A stretch of DNA of 36,505 nucleotides, taken from NCBI GenBank assembly GCA_902573295.1, contig CACGJB010000002.1, forward strand, positions 72,433 through 108,937, written 5' to 3'. The stretch comes from an uncultured Pelagibacteraceae bacterium. Lineage in GTDB: Bacteria; Pseudomonadota; Alphaproteobacteria; Pelagibacterales; Pelagibacteraceae. Under the pieces are notes generated by a model. It did not search any database. It was not told where the DNA came from and saw only the letters and a program-made list of their open reading frames with translations. Positions 1 to 8,066 of the stretch are shown one piece after another. Each line of letters begins with the position of its first letter. The first letter of the stretch is position 1. A program made the position numbers and the translations under genes.

Positions 1-23
1 TAAATTCAACTAAAAATTGTATT

Positions 24-926
24 TTAATATGTCGCGCTTCTTCCTAATCTTGCAGCGCCTCTTACACCACTTGCATCTCCGTATTTAGGCTTGAGAAAAA
101 CTCCTTCGTACTCTCTTCCAATAACAAATTTTCTAACTAGTGAATCTATTTCGTGCAAAAAATCAATTTCGTTTGAAACTCCACCTCCAAAAACAAAGGC
201 ATCAGGATCTAAAATATTAATGATGCTTGAAAGCGACATTGCTAAGTTTACCTTAAAATCATCTATAAAACGCTCAGCATCTAGATCGTGCTTTCTATTC
301 AATTCAAAAATTTCATTTGTTTTTAAGTTTTTTCCATAAAGTTTATTAAATCTCTTAGCTAGACCTAATCCTGATAAAAAACTCTCAATCTCTGCTTCCC
401 TTGCATTGCTTGAGTCGAAATTTTCTTTTTTAGCTGCAAAGTAAGGAATTTGATTGTGACCCCATTCACCTGCCACACCGTTAGGGCCACTTACTATTTT
501 TTTGTCAATAACCAGACCCCCTCCAACTCCAGATCCTAAAATAATACCATAAACAATTTTATAATGTTTGCCAGATCCATCTACTGCTTCTGATAAAGCA
601 AAACAATTAGCATCATTTTCACAAAACACTTCTTTACCAAGCGCTTTACGTAAATCATTTTGAAAAGGTTTTTTTTCTAACCAAGTAATATTTGGAGCAT
701 TTTTTACTAATCCTGTTTGAGGTGAATGAACCCCTGGATGACAAACACCAATTGGTAGTTCTCTTTTAAATTCTTGTTCTAATTGTCTATGAATATCTCT
801 TATCGCAGTTACAATTTGAGTATAATCTTTTGGACACGATATTCTTGATCTGTGTTTTTCATTTCCATTATCTTCAAGCACAACACTCTCTATTTTAGTC
901 GCACCTACATCAATACCTATTTGCAT
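24..926 (-). CDS. ROK-family sugar kinase, zinc-motif-less
   Basis: A 300-residue ROK (actin-fold) kinase that would phosphorylate a sugar or sugar derivative with ATP. Visible motifs are the phosphate-1 loop DVGATK (6-11), the END block (103-105, catalytic Asp105), the glycine-rich GSGVGGG (131-137) and GEWGHN (153-158). Most ROK kinases follow this with a CxCGxxGC zinc motif. Here residues 170-182 align by length and by the following ESFLSG block but contain no cysteine, while the zinc-binding His157 is kept. It is the last gene of the tctC-tctB-tctA-SDR-ROK set, 2 nt after the dehydrogenase, so it probably phosphorylates a product of the imported compound. The family is certain; the substrate (hexose, amino sugar or shorter acid) is unknown. 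Confidence 0.9.
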   Translation of the reverse strand: MQIGIDVGATKIESVVLEDNGNEKHRSRISCPKDYTQIVTAIRDIHRQLEQEFKRELPIGVCHPGVHSPQTGLVKNAPNITWLEKKPFQNDLRKALGKEVFCENDANCFALSEAVDGSGKHYKIVYGIILGSGVGGGLVIDKKIVSGPNGVAGEWGHNQIPYFAAKKENFDSSNAREAEIESFLSGLGLAKRFNKLYGKNLKTNEIFELNRKHDLDAERFIDDFKVNLAMSLSSIINILDPDAFVFGGGVSNEIDFLHEIDSLVRKFVIGREYEGVFLKPKYGDASGVRGAARLGRSATY

Positions 927-928
927 AA

Positions 929-1678
929 CTAATATGTGGCTCTTCCACCACTTAAATCAAAAACTGCTGCGGTTGAAAAAGAATTTTCTTCGCTAGCTAA
1001 CCAGGTTACTAATGATGCTAATTCTTCAACCTTTGCAAATTTGTTTCTTGGAATTTTAGATAACATATAATTAATATGTTCCTCAGTCATTTGATCAAAA
1101 ATTCTTGTTTTAGCTGCTGCTGGTGTTACACAATTTACAGCTATATTTTTTTGCGCAAGTTCTTTTCCTAGAGATTTTGTTAAACCTATAACTCCAGCCT
1201 TGGATGTGCTGTATGCACTTGCATTAGGATTGCCTTCTTTTCCTGCAATAGATGCAATATTTACTATTCTACCATAGTCATTCTTTAACATGAAAGGAAC
1301 AACTGCTTTGCAACAATAAAAAACAGAATTTAAATTTAAATTCATCACTTTTTTCCATTCATCTAAAGGATATTCAGCCACTGTCGTGTTCATTCCCGCA
1401 ATTCCAGCATTGTTAACGAAAATATCTATTTTTCCATGTTCTTTCTCTACTTCTTCTAAATTTTTATTTACTATTTCAAAATTAGTAACGTCTACTATTT
1501 GATGACTTAAGTGTTCTGATTTTAATTTATCAATTGCACCTTTAGCAGCGTTTTCATCAATATCCCAAATCACAACTTTTGCACCTGCTTCAATAAATCT
1601 TTCAGTTATTGCTAAACCAAATCCTTGAGCTCCACCGGTAACGACTGCCACTCGATTATTTAAATCATATTTGATCAT
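929..1678 (-). CDS. Short-chain dehydrogenase/reductase (SDR)
   Basis: A classical SDR of 249 residues, an NAD(P)-dependent oxidoreductase acting on a hydroxyl or keto group. The cofactor loop TGGAQGFG is at 14-21, NNAG at 89-92, and the catalytic Ser143, Tyr156 and Lys160 (YSTSK) are all present. The usual VNxxxPG motif reads VNCVTPAAAK (181-190), a variant I associate with sugar-acid dehydrogenases rather than FabG, but this is a weak memory-based hint. The start codon overlaps the end of tctA by 4 nt (ATGA), showing translational coupling with the transporter. The context suggests it oxidises the acid imported by TctABC. FabG-like activity cannot be excluded. Confidence 0.9.
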   Translation of the reverse strand: MIKYDLNNRVAVVTGGAQGFGLAITERFIEAGAKVVIWDIDENAAKGAIDKLKSEHLSHQIVDVTNFEIVNKNLEEVEKEHGKIDIFVNNAGIAGMNTTVAEYPLDEWKKVMNLNLNSVFYCCKAVVPFMLKNDYGRIVNIASIAGKEGNPNASAYSTSKAGVIGLTKSLGKELAQKNIAVNCVTPAAAKTRIFDQMTEEHINYMLSKIPRNKFAKVEELASLVTWLASEENSFSTAAVFDLSGGRATY

Positions 1679-3153
1679 AATTTCTTTTTAATTTTTCCTG
1701 ATCTTATTAGAGGAAAAGCCAAAGCAATTAAAGATAAAATAAAGAATGTTAACGCAATTGGTCTTGTTAAAAACATCAGCCAATTACCATCAAATATAAC
1801 TAGAGATTGTCTTAGAGTACCTTCAACTAACTCACCCAAAATTAATCCAATAATAACTGGTACAACTGAAAAACCATACCTTCTCATGAAGAAACCTGCC
1901 ACTCCAAAAAATAACATTATCCAAACATCAATTATAGATTGATTTAGAGAATAAGTTCCACATACTGAAACAGCAAATATCATTGGCCATAAGATTTTGT
2001 TAGGAACTAAAGTTATTCTTGCAAATATTTTTGCTCCAAAAAATCCAAAAATGAAAAAGAGAATATTAGCAATCAACATAGCGCCAAATATTCCATATAA
2101 GAAATCTGGTTGTTCTCTAAATAAATCTGGGCCAGGTCTAACACCATGAATAATCAATCCTGTAAGGATAACAGCTGTTGTTGCACTACCAGGGATACCA
2201 AGAGCTAAAGTTGGAACCATTGCACCTCCTGTTGCAGCATTATTTGCTGCTTCAGCACCAGCAATACCTTCTATAGATCCTTTACCAAATTCCTCTGGAT
2301 TTTTTGAAAATCTTTTAGCTTCAGAATAGCCAATTAAAGATGCAACGGTTCCACCTTCTGCAGGTAGTACTCCTATAAAAGAACCAATTCCACTTGATCT
2401 CAAAATTGTTTTCCATGTTTTTTTGTAATCATCTTTGCTAGGAAGCTTAATTGCTTTTAAAGCTATTCTATTAAATACTTGATTGATTAAAGTTGACTGA
2501 GTTAACATTTCACTCATTGCGAACAGTCCAACAACTACTGGTATAAAACCTATTCCTTCAGTTAATTCATTTATTCCAAAAGTAAATCGATCAATTGAAG
2601 TCATAAAATCTTTACCAACTGTTGAAATCAATATTCCAAATGCACCTGCGATTAAATTTTTAATTGGGCTACCCTCACCTATTGAAGCAAGCATCGTTAA
2701 ACCAAATATTGCTAACGCAAAATATTCTGGTTGACCAAATTCGTAAGCAAGTTGGGCCAATATAGGAGCAAAGAAAACTAATATAGCAACACTAAAAATA
2801 CCTCCAACAGTACTTGATACTGTTGCCATACCTAAAGCTCTTCCAGCTTCGCCTTTTTGTGCTAAAGGATAGCCATCTAAACAGGTTGCCGCCGCCGCCG
2901 GTGTTCCGGGGGTATTAATAAGTACAGCTGTTATTGCGCCGCCGTATGTTCCTGCACAATAAATAGACGTTAACAAAACAATTGCAGATAATGGATCTAG
3001 TGTCATTGTAAAAGGCAGTATTAATGCTCCACCTGTTGTTGGTCCTAACCCAGGCAACACACCTAATATCAAACCAAATAAAGTTCCAAAAAATAAAACT
3101 AATAAAAGTTTAGAACTGAAAAGTGGTGCCAGCATTAATAATAAATTATCCAT
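1675..3153 (-). CDS. tctA: Tripartite tricarboxylate transporter, large membrane subunit TctA
   Basis: The 492-residue polytopic inner-membrane channel subunit of a tripartite tricarboxylate transporter (TTT), which moves small carboxylates using the ion gradient. It shows the N-terminal family signature GVLPGLGPTTGG (31-42), the INTPGTPAAAAT block with the following DGYPLAQKGEAGRALG, and many hydrophobic helices. The length is normal for TctA (about 500). It is adjacent to tctB (0 nt) and overlaps the SDR gene by 4 nt. The substrate is set mainly by TctC, so citrate, tartrate, sugar acids or aromatic acids are all possible. Confidence 0.95.
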   Translation of the reverse strand: MDNLLLMLAPLFSSKLLLVLFFGTLFGLILGVLPGLGPTTGGALILPFTMTLDPLSAIVLLTSIYCAGTYGGAITAVLINTPGTPAAAATCLDGYPLAQKGEAGRALGMATVSSTVGGIFSVAILVFFAPILAQLAYEFGQPEYFALAIFGLTMLASIGEGSPIKNLIAGAFGILISTVGKDFMTSIDRFTFGINELTEGIGFIPVVVGLFAMSEMLTQSTLINQVFNRIALKAIKLPSKDDYKKTWKTILRSSGIGSFIGVLPAEGGTVASLIGYSEAKRFSKNPEEFGKGSIEGIAGAEAANNAATGGAMVPTLALGIPGSATTAVILTGLIIHGVRPGPDLFREQPDFLYGIFGAMLIANILFFIFGFFGAKIFARITLVPNKILWPMIFAVSVCGTYSLNQSIIDVWIMLFFGVAGFFMRRYGFSVVPVIIGLILGELVEGTLRQSLVIFDGNWLMFLTRPIALTFFILSLIALAFPLIRSGKIKKKL

Positions 3154-3660
3154 TTAACTATAGTAAATATTAGTAATTATTCCTGGGGGAAATCTTAAAC
3201 CTAAAATCGTTTCAAAAAAAACAAACACAATGATTGGGAAAATAATCCCAACTAATAATAAATAAAATAATCTCTTTTCTCCCCAATAGTAAGAAACAAA
3301 TATAGATAAAGCTGATATTGCTAAAAAAAAATCTAAAGTTTTAGAAACTATTACAAATAGAATAAAACTAAACAGTGTTAAGAAGAATGATTTTGGTAAT
3401 TTTTTTTTAATTTTCCATGGATTTTTAGTTGCTAAATAATAAATAATTAATGTCATAGCAATTATCAAAATTAATAATGCTTTTGGAAATGTTGCTGGTT
3501 GAATTCCTCTATTTAAAATTGGAGGAACAACATCAAAAGTAAAAGTGGTGACTAATAAAATTAACGATACAAAAATAATTACAAATGAAACCTTAAATTC
3601 ATCTTTAAAAAAAAAGGGCAAACTTCTGTTCGCCCTTTTTGATTTTTGTACATTTTTCAT
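3154..3660 (-). CDS. tctB: Tripartite tricarboxylate transporter, small membrane subunit TctB
   Basis: A small subunit of about 168 residues with four predicted membrane helices (about 29-49, 62-81, 93-115 and 120-150 in the longer reading), poorly conserved in sequence as usual for TctB; identity rests on size, topology and position between tctC and tctA. I chose the ATG at 3660; a TTG two codons upstream (3666) is also in frame. No good Shine-Dalgarno sequence precedes either. Unusually, the first codons after the start encode RNA that folds as an intrinsic terminator (see 3607-3640), so expression of tctB and everything after it is probably attenuated relative to tctC. Confidence 0.85.
   Translation of the reverse strand: MKNVQKSKRANRSLPFFFKDEFKVSFVIIFVSLILLVTTFTFDVVPPILNRGIQPATFPKALLILIIAMTLIIYYLATKNPWKIKKKLPKSFFLTLFSFILFVIVSKTLDFFLAISALSIFVSYYWGEKRLFYLLLVGIIFPIIVFVFFETILGLRFPPGIITNIYYS
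3607..3640 (-). terminator. Intrinsic terminator/attenuator inside the 5' end of tctB
   Basis: Read on the minus strand, GGGCGAAC pairs with GTTTGCCC around a short AGAA-type loop (one G:T pair). The stem is extended by an A5:T5 match and followed by a run of nine T. This is a full rho-independent terminator. It begins about 20 nt downstream of the tctB ATG, after the end of tctC. It should end most transcripts after the binding-protein gene and allow partial read-through, perhaps helped by ribosomes starting on tctB that would open the hairpin. Confidence 0.8.
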
Positions 3661-3683
3661 ATTCAAATGTACTTTTAATTAGA

Positions 3684-4658
3684 TTAGTTAATGTAACCTA
3701 AAGCTTTAAGCTGAGCAGTCATTTCTGCAAGCATTTCTTCCATTTGCTTGCCCCACTCGTCAGCACCAACTACACTTGTCTCATCAAGACCAATTTCTGT
3801 TAAGAAATTTTTATAATAGTTGTGGCTCATAGCTTTCATCATTCCAGCTTCTAATTGTTTTACTCTGTCTGCTGGAGCACCTTTTTTAGTTACGAAACCT
3901 CTAACAGTAGATAAAGAAACAGGTATACCTAATTCTTTTGCTGTTGGAGAGTCTCCGATTTTAGCCATTCTATTATTTGCTAATACAACTGAAACACAAA
4001 GTTTCCCTTCGTTAATTTCAGTCAATGCTTCACCTAAGTTTAAAACACCTACATCGATATCTCCTTTGATAAGGTTAGTTTTAATTGGTGCAACACCTTT
4101 GTAAGCAACAATAGTTGGATCTTTTAACCCACCTTTTTTTGTAAATGCAATTGCACTAACATCGTCAATACCACCAGTATGAGTAGTTCCATATTTCAGT
4201 GATTTTGATTTTTGTGTGCTAATAAATTTTTTAGCATCTTTGATATCTGCTTTACAATTAACAACAAATAATTGAGGATCATCAGTTCCTCTAGCAAGTG
4301 GTTGCATATCACTTAACTTAACTTTAGTTTTACCTAAAGCCATAGATACAGCATGACCTGTTGTCCAAGTTAAAGTGTGATTTCCGTCAGCTGGTAAAGA
4401 CATCATGTAGTCCATAGATGCTGCTCCACCACCACCTTTTTTGTTTACTAATTGCATATCCTGCTTAAGAACTCTTCTTGCTCTTAACAACATCATTCTA
4501 GTAGTAACGTCAGTTCCACCACCAAAACCAGCATGAGTAATTGCTTGTATTGGATGACCGTCAGCTTTAGCTGATGTGATCATTAATGGAAGAGCTACAA
4601 CAAAAAATTCAGTTACTAGGAAAGCAGCTGCTAAAAATAGTTTAAAGCTTTTTTTCAT
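3684..4658 (-). CDS. tctC: TTT periplasmic binding protein TctC (Bug family)
   Basis: A 324-residue periplasmic solute receptor of the Bug/TctC family that delivers a carboxylated substrate to TctAB. It has an N-terminal signal peptide (about 1-32, cleavage near AKA/DG) and the family segments GFGGGTD near the first substrate loop, NKKGGGGAAS, and YGTTHTGGIDD. The start is supported by the Shine-Dalgarno AGAGGGAA at 4662-4669. It is the first gene of the minus-strand operon; a terminator hairpin follows it, consistent with strong expression of the receptor. Bug proteins bind very different acids, so no substrate is assigned. Confidence 0.95.
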   Translation of the reverse strand: MKKSFKLFLAAAFLVTEFFVVALPLMITSAKADGHPIQAITHAGFGGGTDVTTRMMLLRARRVLKQDMQLVNKKGGGGAASMDYMMSLPADGNHTLTWTTGHAVSMALGKTKVKLSDMQPLARGTDDPQLFVVNCKADIKDAKKFISTQKSKSLKYGTTHTGGIDDVSAIAFTKKGGLKDPTIVAYKGVAPIKTNLIKGDIDVGVLNLGEALTEINEGKLCVSVVLANNRMAKIGDSPTAKELGIPVSLSTVRGFVTKKGAPADRVKQLEAGMMKAMSHNYYKNFLTEIGLDETSVVGADEWGKQMEEMLAEMTAQLKALGYIN

Positions 4659-4727
4659 TATTTCCCTCTTAAGTTAATTTATATTTAATAATTTAAACAT
4701 AATCTGATACAAGACGTAAAGAAAAAA
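4659..4727. promoter_or_regulatory. Divergent intergenic region between tctC and pdxA-like gene
   Basis: A 69-nt AT-rich spacer separates two divergently read genes, so it must hold the tctC promoter and probably that of the PdxA-like gene. The tctC Shine-Dalgarno lies in it (4662-4669). I see AT-rich candidates for -10 boxes but no pair of boxes good enough to name, and no clear operator palindrome. Sharing this short region suggests the TTT operon and the PdxA-like gene respond to the same signal. Confidence 0.4.
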
Positions 4728-5723
4728 ATGGCTCAAAACAAATCTAACATTGCTTTACTACTAGGTGATCCTGCGGGCATAGGTCCAGAATTAATTTCAA
4801 AACTTTTAAATGATGAGATGACTAAAAAAGCCAACATCGTCATTATTGGAGATAAACAAGTTTTTGAAAATGGAAATAGTATTACAGGAATTTCACATAA
4901 AATAGATGTTGTTGAAAATTTCGATGAAATTGATTTCAATAAATCAGATAGATTTTTGCTAGATATTTCTAAAGGTAAAAATCATAAATACACATTGGCA
5001 GAACCATCGAAAGAATCTGGAGAAAGTGTATTAAAAGCATTAGATCTAGCATTAACTCTTGCTAAAGAAAAAAAAATAGATGCGATTAATTTTGCACCAA
5101 TGAACAAAACAAGTTTAAAACTTGGTGGAAACAAACATTCTGATGAATTACAATTAATGGCTGAGAAGCTGGAAGTTAATAGTTTTTGTTGTGAGTTTAA
5201 TGTAATAGATAATTTTTGGACAGCAAGAGTAACCTCACATATCCCAATAAAAGAGGTTGCTCAACACATAACTAAAGAAAATATAATGAAGCCAATAAAA
5301 TTAATTAATGAAGTTATGGAGCTAAACGGTGTAAAGAAACCTCGAATTGCCATTCAAGCACTTAATCCGCATGCAGAGTTTGGTACAGAGGAAAAAGATG
5401 AAATTATTCCTGCAATTGAAGAAGCAAAAAAACTCGGTTATAATGTTGATGGACCATTGCCGTGCGATACATCTTTTGTTGTAGCTTATAAAAATAAAAA
5501 TCATGATTGTATGGTGGGTATGTATCATGATGCATTACAATCTGGATTAAAAGCGTTTGGTTTTGACAGAGGGGTAACAGTTCAGGGAGGCTTAACTGTA
5601 CCTGTTACTACTACCGCGCATGGATCAGCATTTGCTATTGCAGGAAAAAATGAGGCAAACTTAGCTCCAATCTTAAATTCATTTAAGATTGCATTATCAA
5701 TGGCAGAAAATAAAAAAAATTAA
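4728..5723 (+). CDS. PdxA-like 4-phospho-hydroxyacid dehydrogenase (PdxA2 type)
   Basis: A 331-residue member of the PdxA family, metal- and NAD-dependent enzymes that oxidise and decarboxylate 4-phosphorylated hydroxy acids. PdxA makes pyridoxine precursors; PdxA2 types convert 4-phospho-D-threonate/erythronate to dihydroxyacetone phosphate. GDPAGIGPEL (13-22), PMNKT (124-128) and the three metal histidines His171, His215 and His267 are present, with the C-terminal AHGSAFAIAGKNEAN block. The loop after ALNPHA is about five residues shorter than the usual GEGGHFG form, and GHTE is replaced by KHSD (136-139). The catabolic context favours a PdxA2-like role giving triose phosphate over vitamin B6 synthesis, but the usual DUF1537 partner kinase is absent. 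Confidence 0.85.
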   Translation: MAQNKSNIALLLGDPAGIGPELISKLLNDEMTKKANIVIIGDKQVFENGNSITGISHKIDVVENFDEIDFNKSDRFLLDISKGKNHKYTLAEPSKESGESVLKALDLALTLAKEKKIDAINFAPMNKTSLKLGGNKHSDELQLMAEKLEVNSFCCEFNVIDNFWTARVTSHIPIKEVAQHITKENIMKPIKLINEVMELNGVKKPRIAIQALNPHAEFGTEEKDEIIPAIEEAKKLGYNVDGPLPCDTSFVVAYKNKNHDCMVGMYHDALQSGLKAFGFDRGVTVQGGLTVPVTTTAHGSAFAIAGKNEANLAPILNSFKIALSMAENKKN

Positions 5724-5829
5724 AATTAATAATTTTCTGACTCTCTAGCAAAAGGCATTGAGTATAATGATTATATATGATTAATTATAAAATAAGTAAC
5801 CTAATTAAGTAAACTTAAATATAAATTCT
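5724..5829 (+). promoter_or_regulatory. Intergenic spacer with possible promoter for the ALDH-aldolase pair
   Basis: A 106-nt AT-rich gap before the aldehyde dehydrogenase gene. A perfect TATAAT lies at 5763-5768, preceded by TTGAG, but no convincing -35 box is seen at 16-18 nt; the nearest is a weak CTGACT. There is no Shine-Dalgarno sequence in front of the ATG at 5830. The AT-only palindrome just after the upstream stop is too weak to call a terminator. Confidence 0.35.
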
Positions 5830-7272
5830 ATGTACGAAAAATTTGGACAATTCATTAATGGCAAATGGCAACAAGCTGAAAGAAAAGAAACCTACGATGT
5901 AATCAATCCTGCAACAGAGGAAGTGATAGGAAAAGTTTCAAAAGCTTCATCTATTGAAGTTCAGAAAGCATTAAAGTCTGCTGAAAAAGGTTTAGAAGTT
6001 TGGAAAAATACTCCTCCTTGGCAAAGAGCTTATGTGCTCAGAAAAATTGCTGATCTAATGAGAGAAAAAAAGGATGTGCTTGCTAAATGGTTAACTCTTG
6101 AAATAGGAAAACCGCTTGCTGAATCTGAGGGTGAAGTAGGTAGTGGTGCTGATATTTTTGAGTGGAATGCTGAAGAAACAAAAAGAATTTATGGTCAAAC
6201 GCAACAAAGTAGATTTCCAGATACAAGAGTTCATGTTTATTATCAGCCTGTTGGAGTAGTGGCAGCTCTAGTTCCTTGGAATTTTCCAATAACTTTAGCT
6301 TCAAGAAAAATTTCTACTTCTTTAGCTGCTGGTTGTTCAGTTATATGTAAACCAGATGTAATTACACCCGGAGCTGTAATGGAATTAGTTAATATTTGTA
6401 AAGAAGCTGGTGTACCAGATGGTGTAGTAAATCTTTTATCAGGTGATCCTGCAGAAGTGTCAAATGAATTAATGGAGTCAGATATAATTAAAAAAGTTTC
6501 AGTCACCGGTTCTACAAGGGTTGGTAAAATAATTTTAAAAAAAGCTGCCGATAAAGTTCAAAGAGTGACGATGGAACTTAGTGGACATTCTCCTTTTATA
6601 GTTTGTGAGGATGTAGACATTAATAAAGTAGCTGATATAGCAATAACTGCTAAATTCCGAAATAACGGTCAAGTATGTATTTCTCCCAATAGATTTTATA
6701 TTCAAGAAAATAAAAAAAATGAGTTTGTTAATGCTTTTATAGAAAGAGCAAAAAAATTAAAAATTGGAAATGGTATGGACGAAGGAGTTGATTTAGGACC
6801 TTTAACTACCGCTAAGAGATTGGAAGAAATAGAAAAATTAGTTGAAACAACTAAAAAAGAAGGAGCTAAAGTATTAATGGGTGGACAAAGACCTTCTGGT
6901 TTCAACAAAGGATATTATTATGAGCCAACAGTTTTTGATGATGTAAAAGATAATTTTACAATAATGAAAGAAGAACCTTTTGGTCCACTTGTTCCAATTT
7001 TAACTTTTAAAACTTTTGATGAAGTAATTGAAAGAGCAAACGATAATGATTTAGGACTTTGTAGTTACTTGTATACAAATTCTATGGAAAAAGCTCATAT
7101 TGGATCTGAGAAATTGGAGTCTGGTTGTGTTGCTGTTAATACTGGTGTTGTTGCAATTGCAGAGGCTCCTTTTGGTGGAATAAAACAAACTGGTTACGGT
7201 CGTGAAGGTGGATCAGGTGCAATTAAAGATTATCTAAATGTGAAATATACTCACATGGGTTTAAAAATCTAA
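5830..7272 (+). CDS. NAD(P)-dependent aldehyde dehydrogenase (succinate-semialdehyde type)
   Basis: A 480-residue cytosolic ALDH oxidising an aldehyde to an acid. It has the oxyanion Asn151 (PWNFP), cofactor Lys174, general base Glu249 and catalytic Cys283 (NNGQVCISP). The C-terminal EAPFGGIKQTGYGREGG followed by IKDYLNVKYTHMGL resembles GabD-type succinate-semialdehyde dehydrogenases. ELSGHSP replaces the more common ELGGxxP. The downstream aldolase starts 1 nt after its stop, so the two are almost surely co-translated. The ALDH may oxidise the aldehyde released by that aldolase. Exact substrate (succinate semialdehyde, glycolaldehyde, tartronate semialdehyde or similar) remains open. Confidence 0.9.
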   Translation: MYEKFGQFINGKWQQAERKETYDVINPATEEVIGKVSKASSIEVQKALKSAEKGLEVWKNTPPWQRAYVLRKIADLMREKKDVLAKWLTLEIGKPLAESEGEVGSGADIFEWNAEETKRIYGQTQQSRFPDTRVHVYYQPVGVVAALVPWNFPITLASRKISTSLAAGCSVICKPDVITPGAVMELVNICKEAGVPDGVVNLLSGDPAEVSNELMESDIIKKVSVTGSTRVGKIILKKAADKVQRVTMELSGHSPFIVCEDVDINKVADIAITAKFRNNGQVCISPNRFYIQENKKNEFVNAFIERAKKLKIGNGMDEGVDLGPLTTAKRLEEIEKLVETTKKEGAKVLMGGQRPSGFNKGYYYEPTVFDDVKDNFTIMKEEPFGPLVPILTFKTFDEVIERANDNDLGLCSYLYTNSMEKAHIGSEKLESGCVAVNTGVVAIAEAPFGGIKQTGYGREGGSGAIKDYLNVKYTHMGLKI

Positions 7273-7273
7273 A

Positions 7274-8065
7274 ATGAGAAAAAATAAAGTTAAAGAAATG
7301 ATGAAAACAGGTAAACCTGTTATCAATGGTTGGCTTCAAATACCTAGTACTGTTTCAGCTGAAGTAATGGCTCATCAAGGTTGGGATTCTCTTACAATTG
7401 ATATGCAGCATGGCTTAGTTGATTTCACTAATGCACTACCAATGCTTCAAACTATTTCAACAACAGATGTAACTCCTTTGGCTAGAGTAAACTGGAATGA
7501 ACCAGGTCAAATAATGAAAATTCTAGATGCTGGTTGTTATGGAATTATATGTCCAATGGTAAGTAATAAAGAAGATGCAGAAAGATTTGTTCAAGCATGC
7601 ATGTATCCTCCTCGTGGTTATAGAAGTTTTGGTCCAGTTAGAGGATTAATCTACGGTGGTTCAGATTATGCGAAATACGCGAATGATGAAATACTAAAAT
7701 TAGCTATGATTGAAACAAAAGAATCTTTAGAAAAATTAGATGAGATTATGTCTACTCCTGGTGTAGATGGAATTTATATTGGACCAGCTGATTTGAGTTT
7801 AGCAATAGGCGAAGAACCTGGCTTTGATAAAGCAGAAAAAACAAAGGCTTATTCGGAAATATTAAGAATATTAGAACATGCAAAAAAAAATAATATTTTT
7901 GCTGGAATTCACAATGGTACACCTGAGTATTCTCAAAAAATGATAGATAAAGGTTTTAATTTTGTAACTATTGGAGCTGATCAAAGAACATTAAGTGCAG
8001 GTGCTAAAGCGGTTGTAGAAAAAATGAAAGGTTCTTCAAAAAAAGAAGGATCTAAATCTTACTAA
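7274..8065 (+). CDS. HpcH/HpaI-family class II pyruvate aldolase
   Basis: A 263-residue TIM-barrel aldolase of the HpcH/HpaI family, which splits 4-hydroxy-2-oxo acids into pyruvate and an aldehyde using a divalent metal. The catalytic His46 (DMQHG), Arg71, metal ligands Glu147 and Asp173 (GPADLS) and the PPRGYRSFGP loop are present. Known members act on 4-hydroxy-2-oxoheptanedioate (giving succinate semialdehyde), 2-keto-3-deoxyglucarate or 2-keto-3-deoxyrhamnonate. The tight link to a GabD-like dehydrogenase makes the first option attractive but not proven. Its stop is 1 nt from the stop of the convergent oxidoreductase gene. Confidence 0.92.
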   Translation: MRKNKVKEMMKTGKPVINGWLQIPSTVSAEVMAHQGWDSLTIDMQHGLVDFTNALPMLQTISTTDVTPLARVNWNEPGQIMKILDAGCYGIICPMVSNKEDAERFVQACMYPPRGYRSFGPVRGLIYGGSDYAKYANDEILKLAMIETKESLEKLDEIMSTPGVDGIYIGPADLSLAIGEEPGFDKAEKTKAYSEILRILEHAKKNNIFAGIHNGTPEYSQKMIDKGFNFVTIGADQRTLSAGAKAVVEKMKGSSKKEGSKSY

Positions 8066-8066
8066 G

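Noticed and set aside
929-1678. Naming the SDR as FabG
   Set aside because: Fatty-acid genes are absent and the gene is coupled to a carboxylate transporter and kinase.
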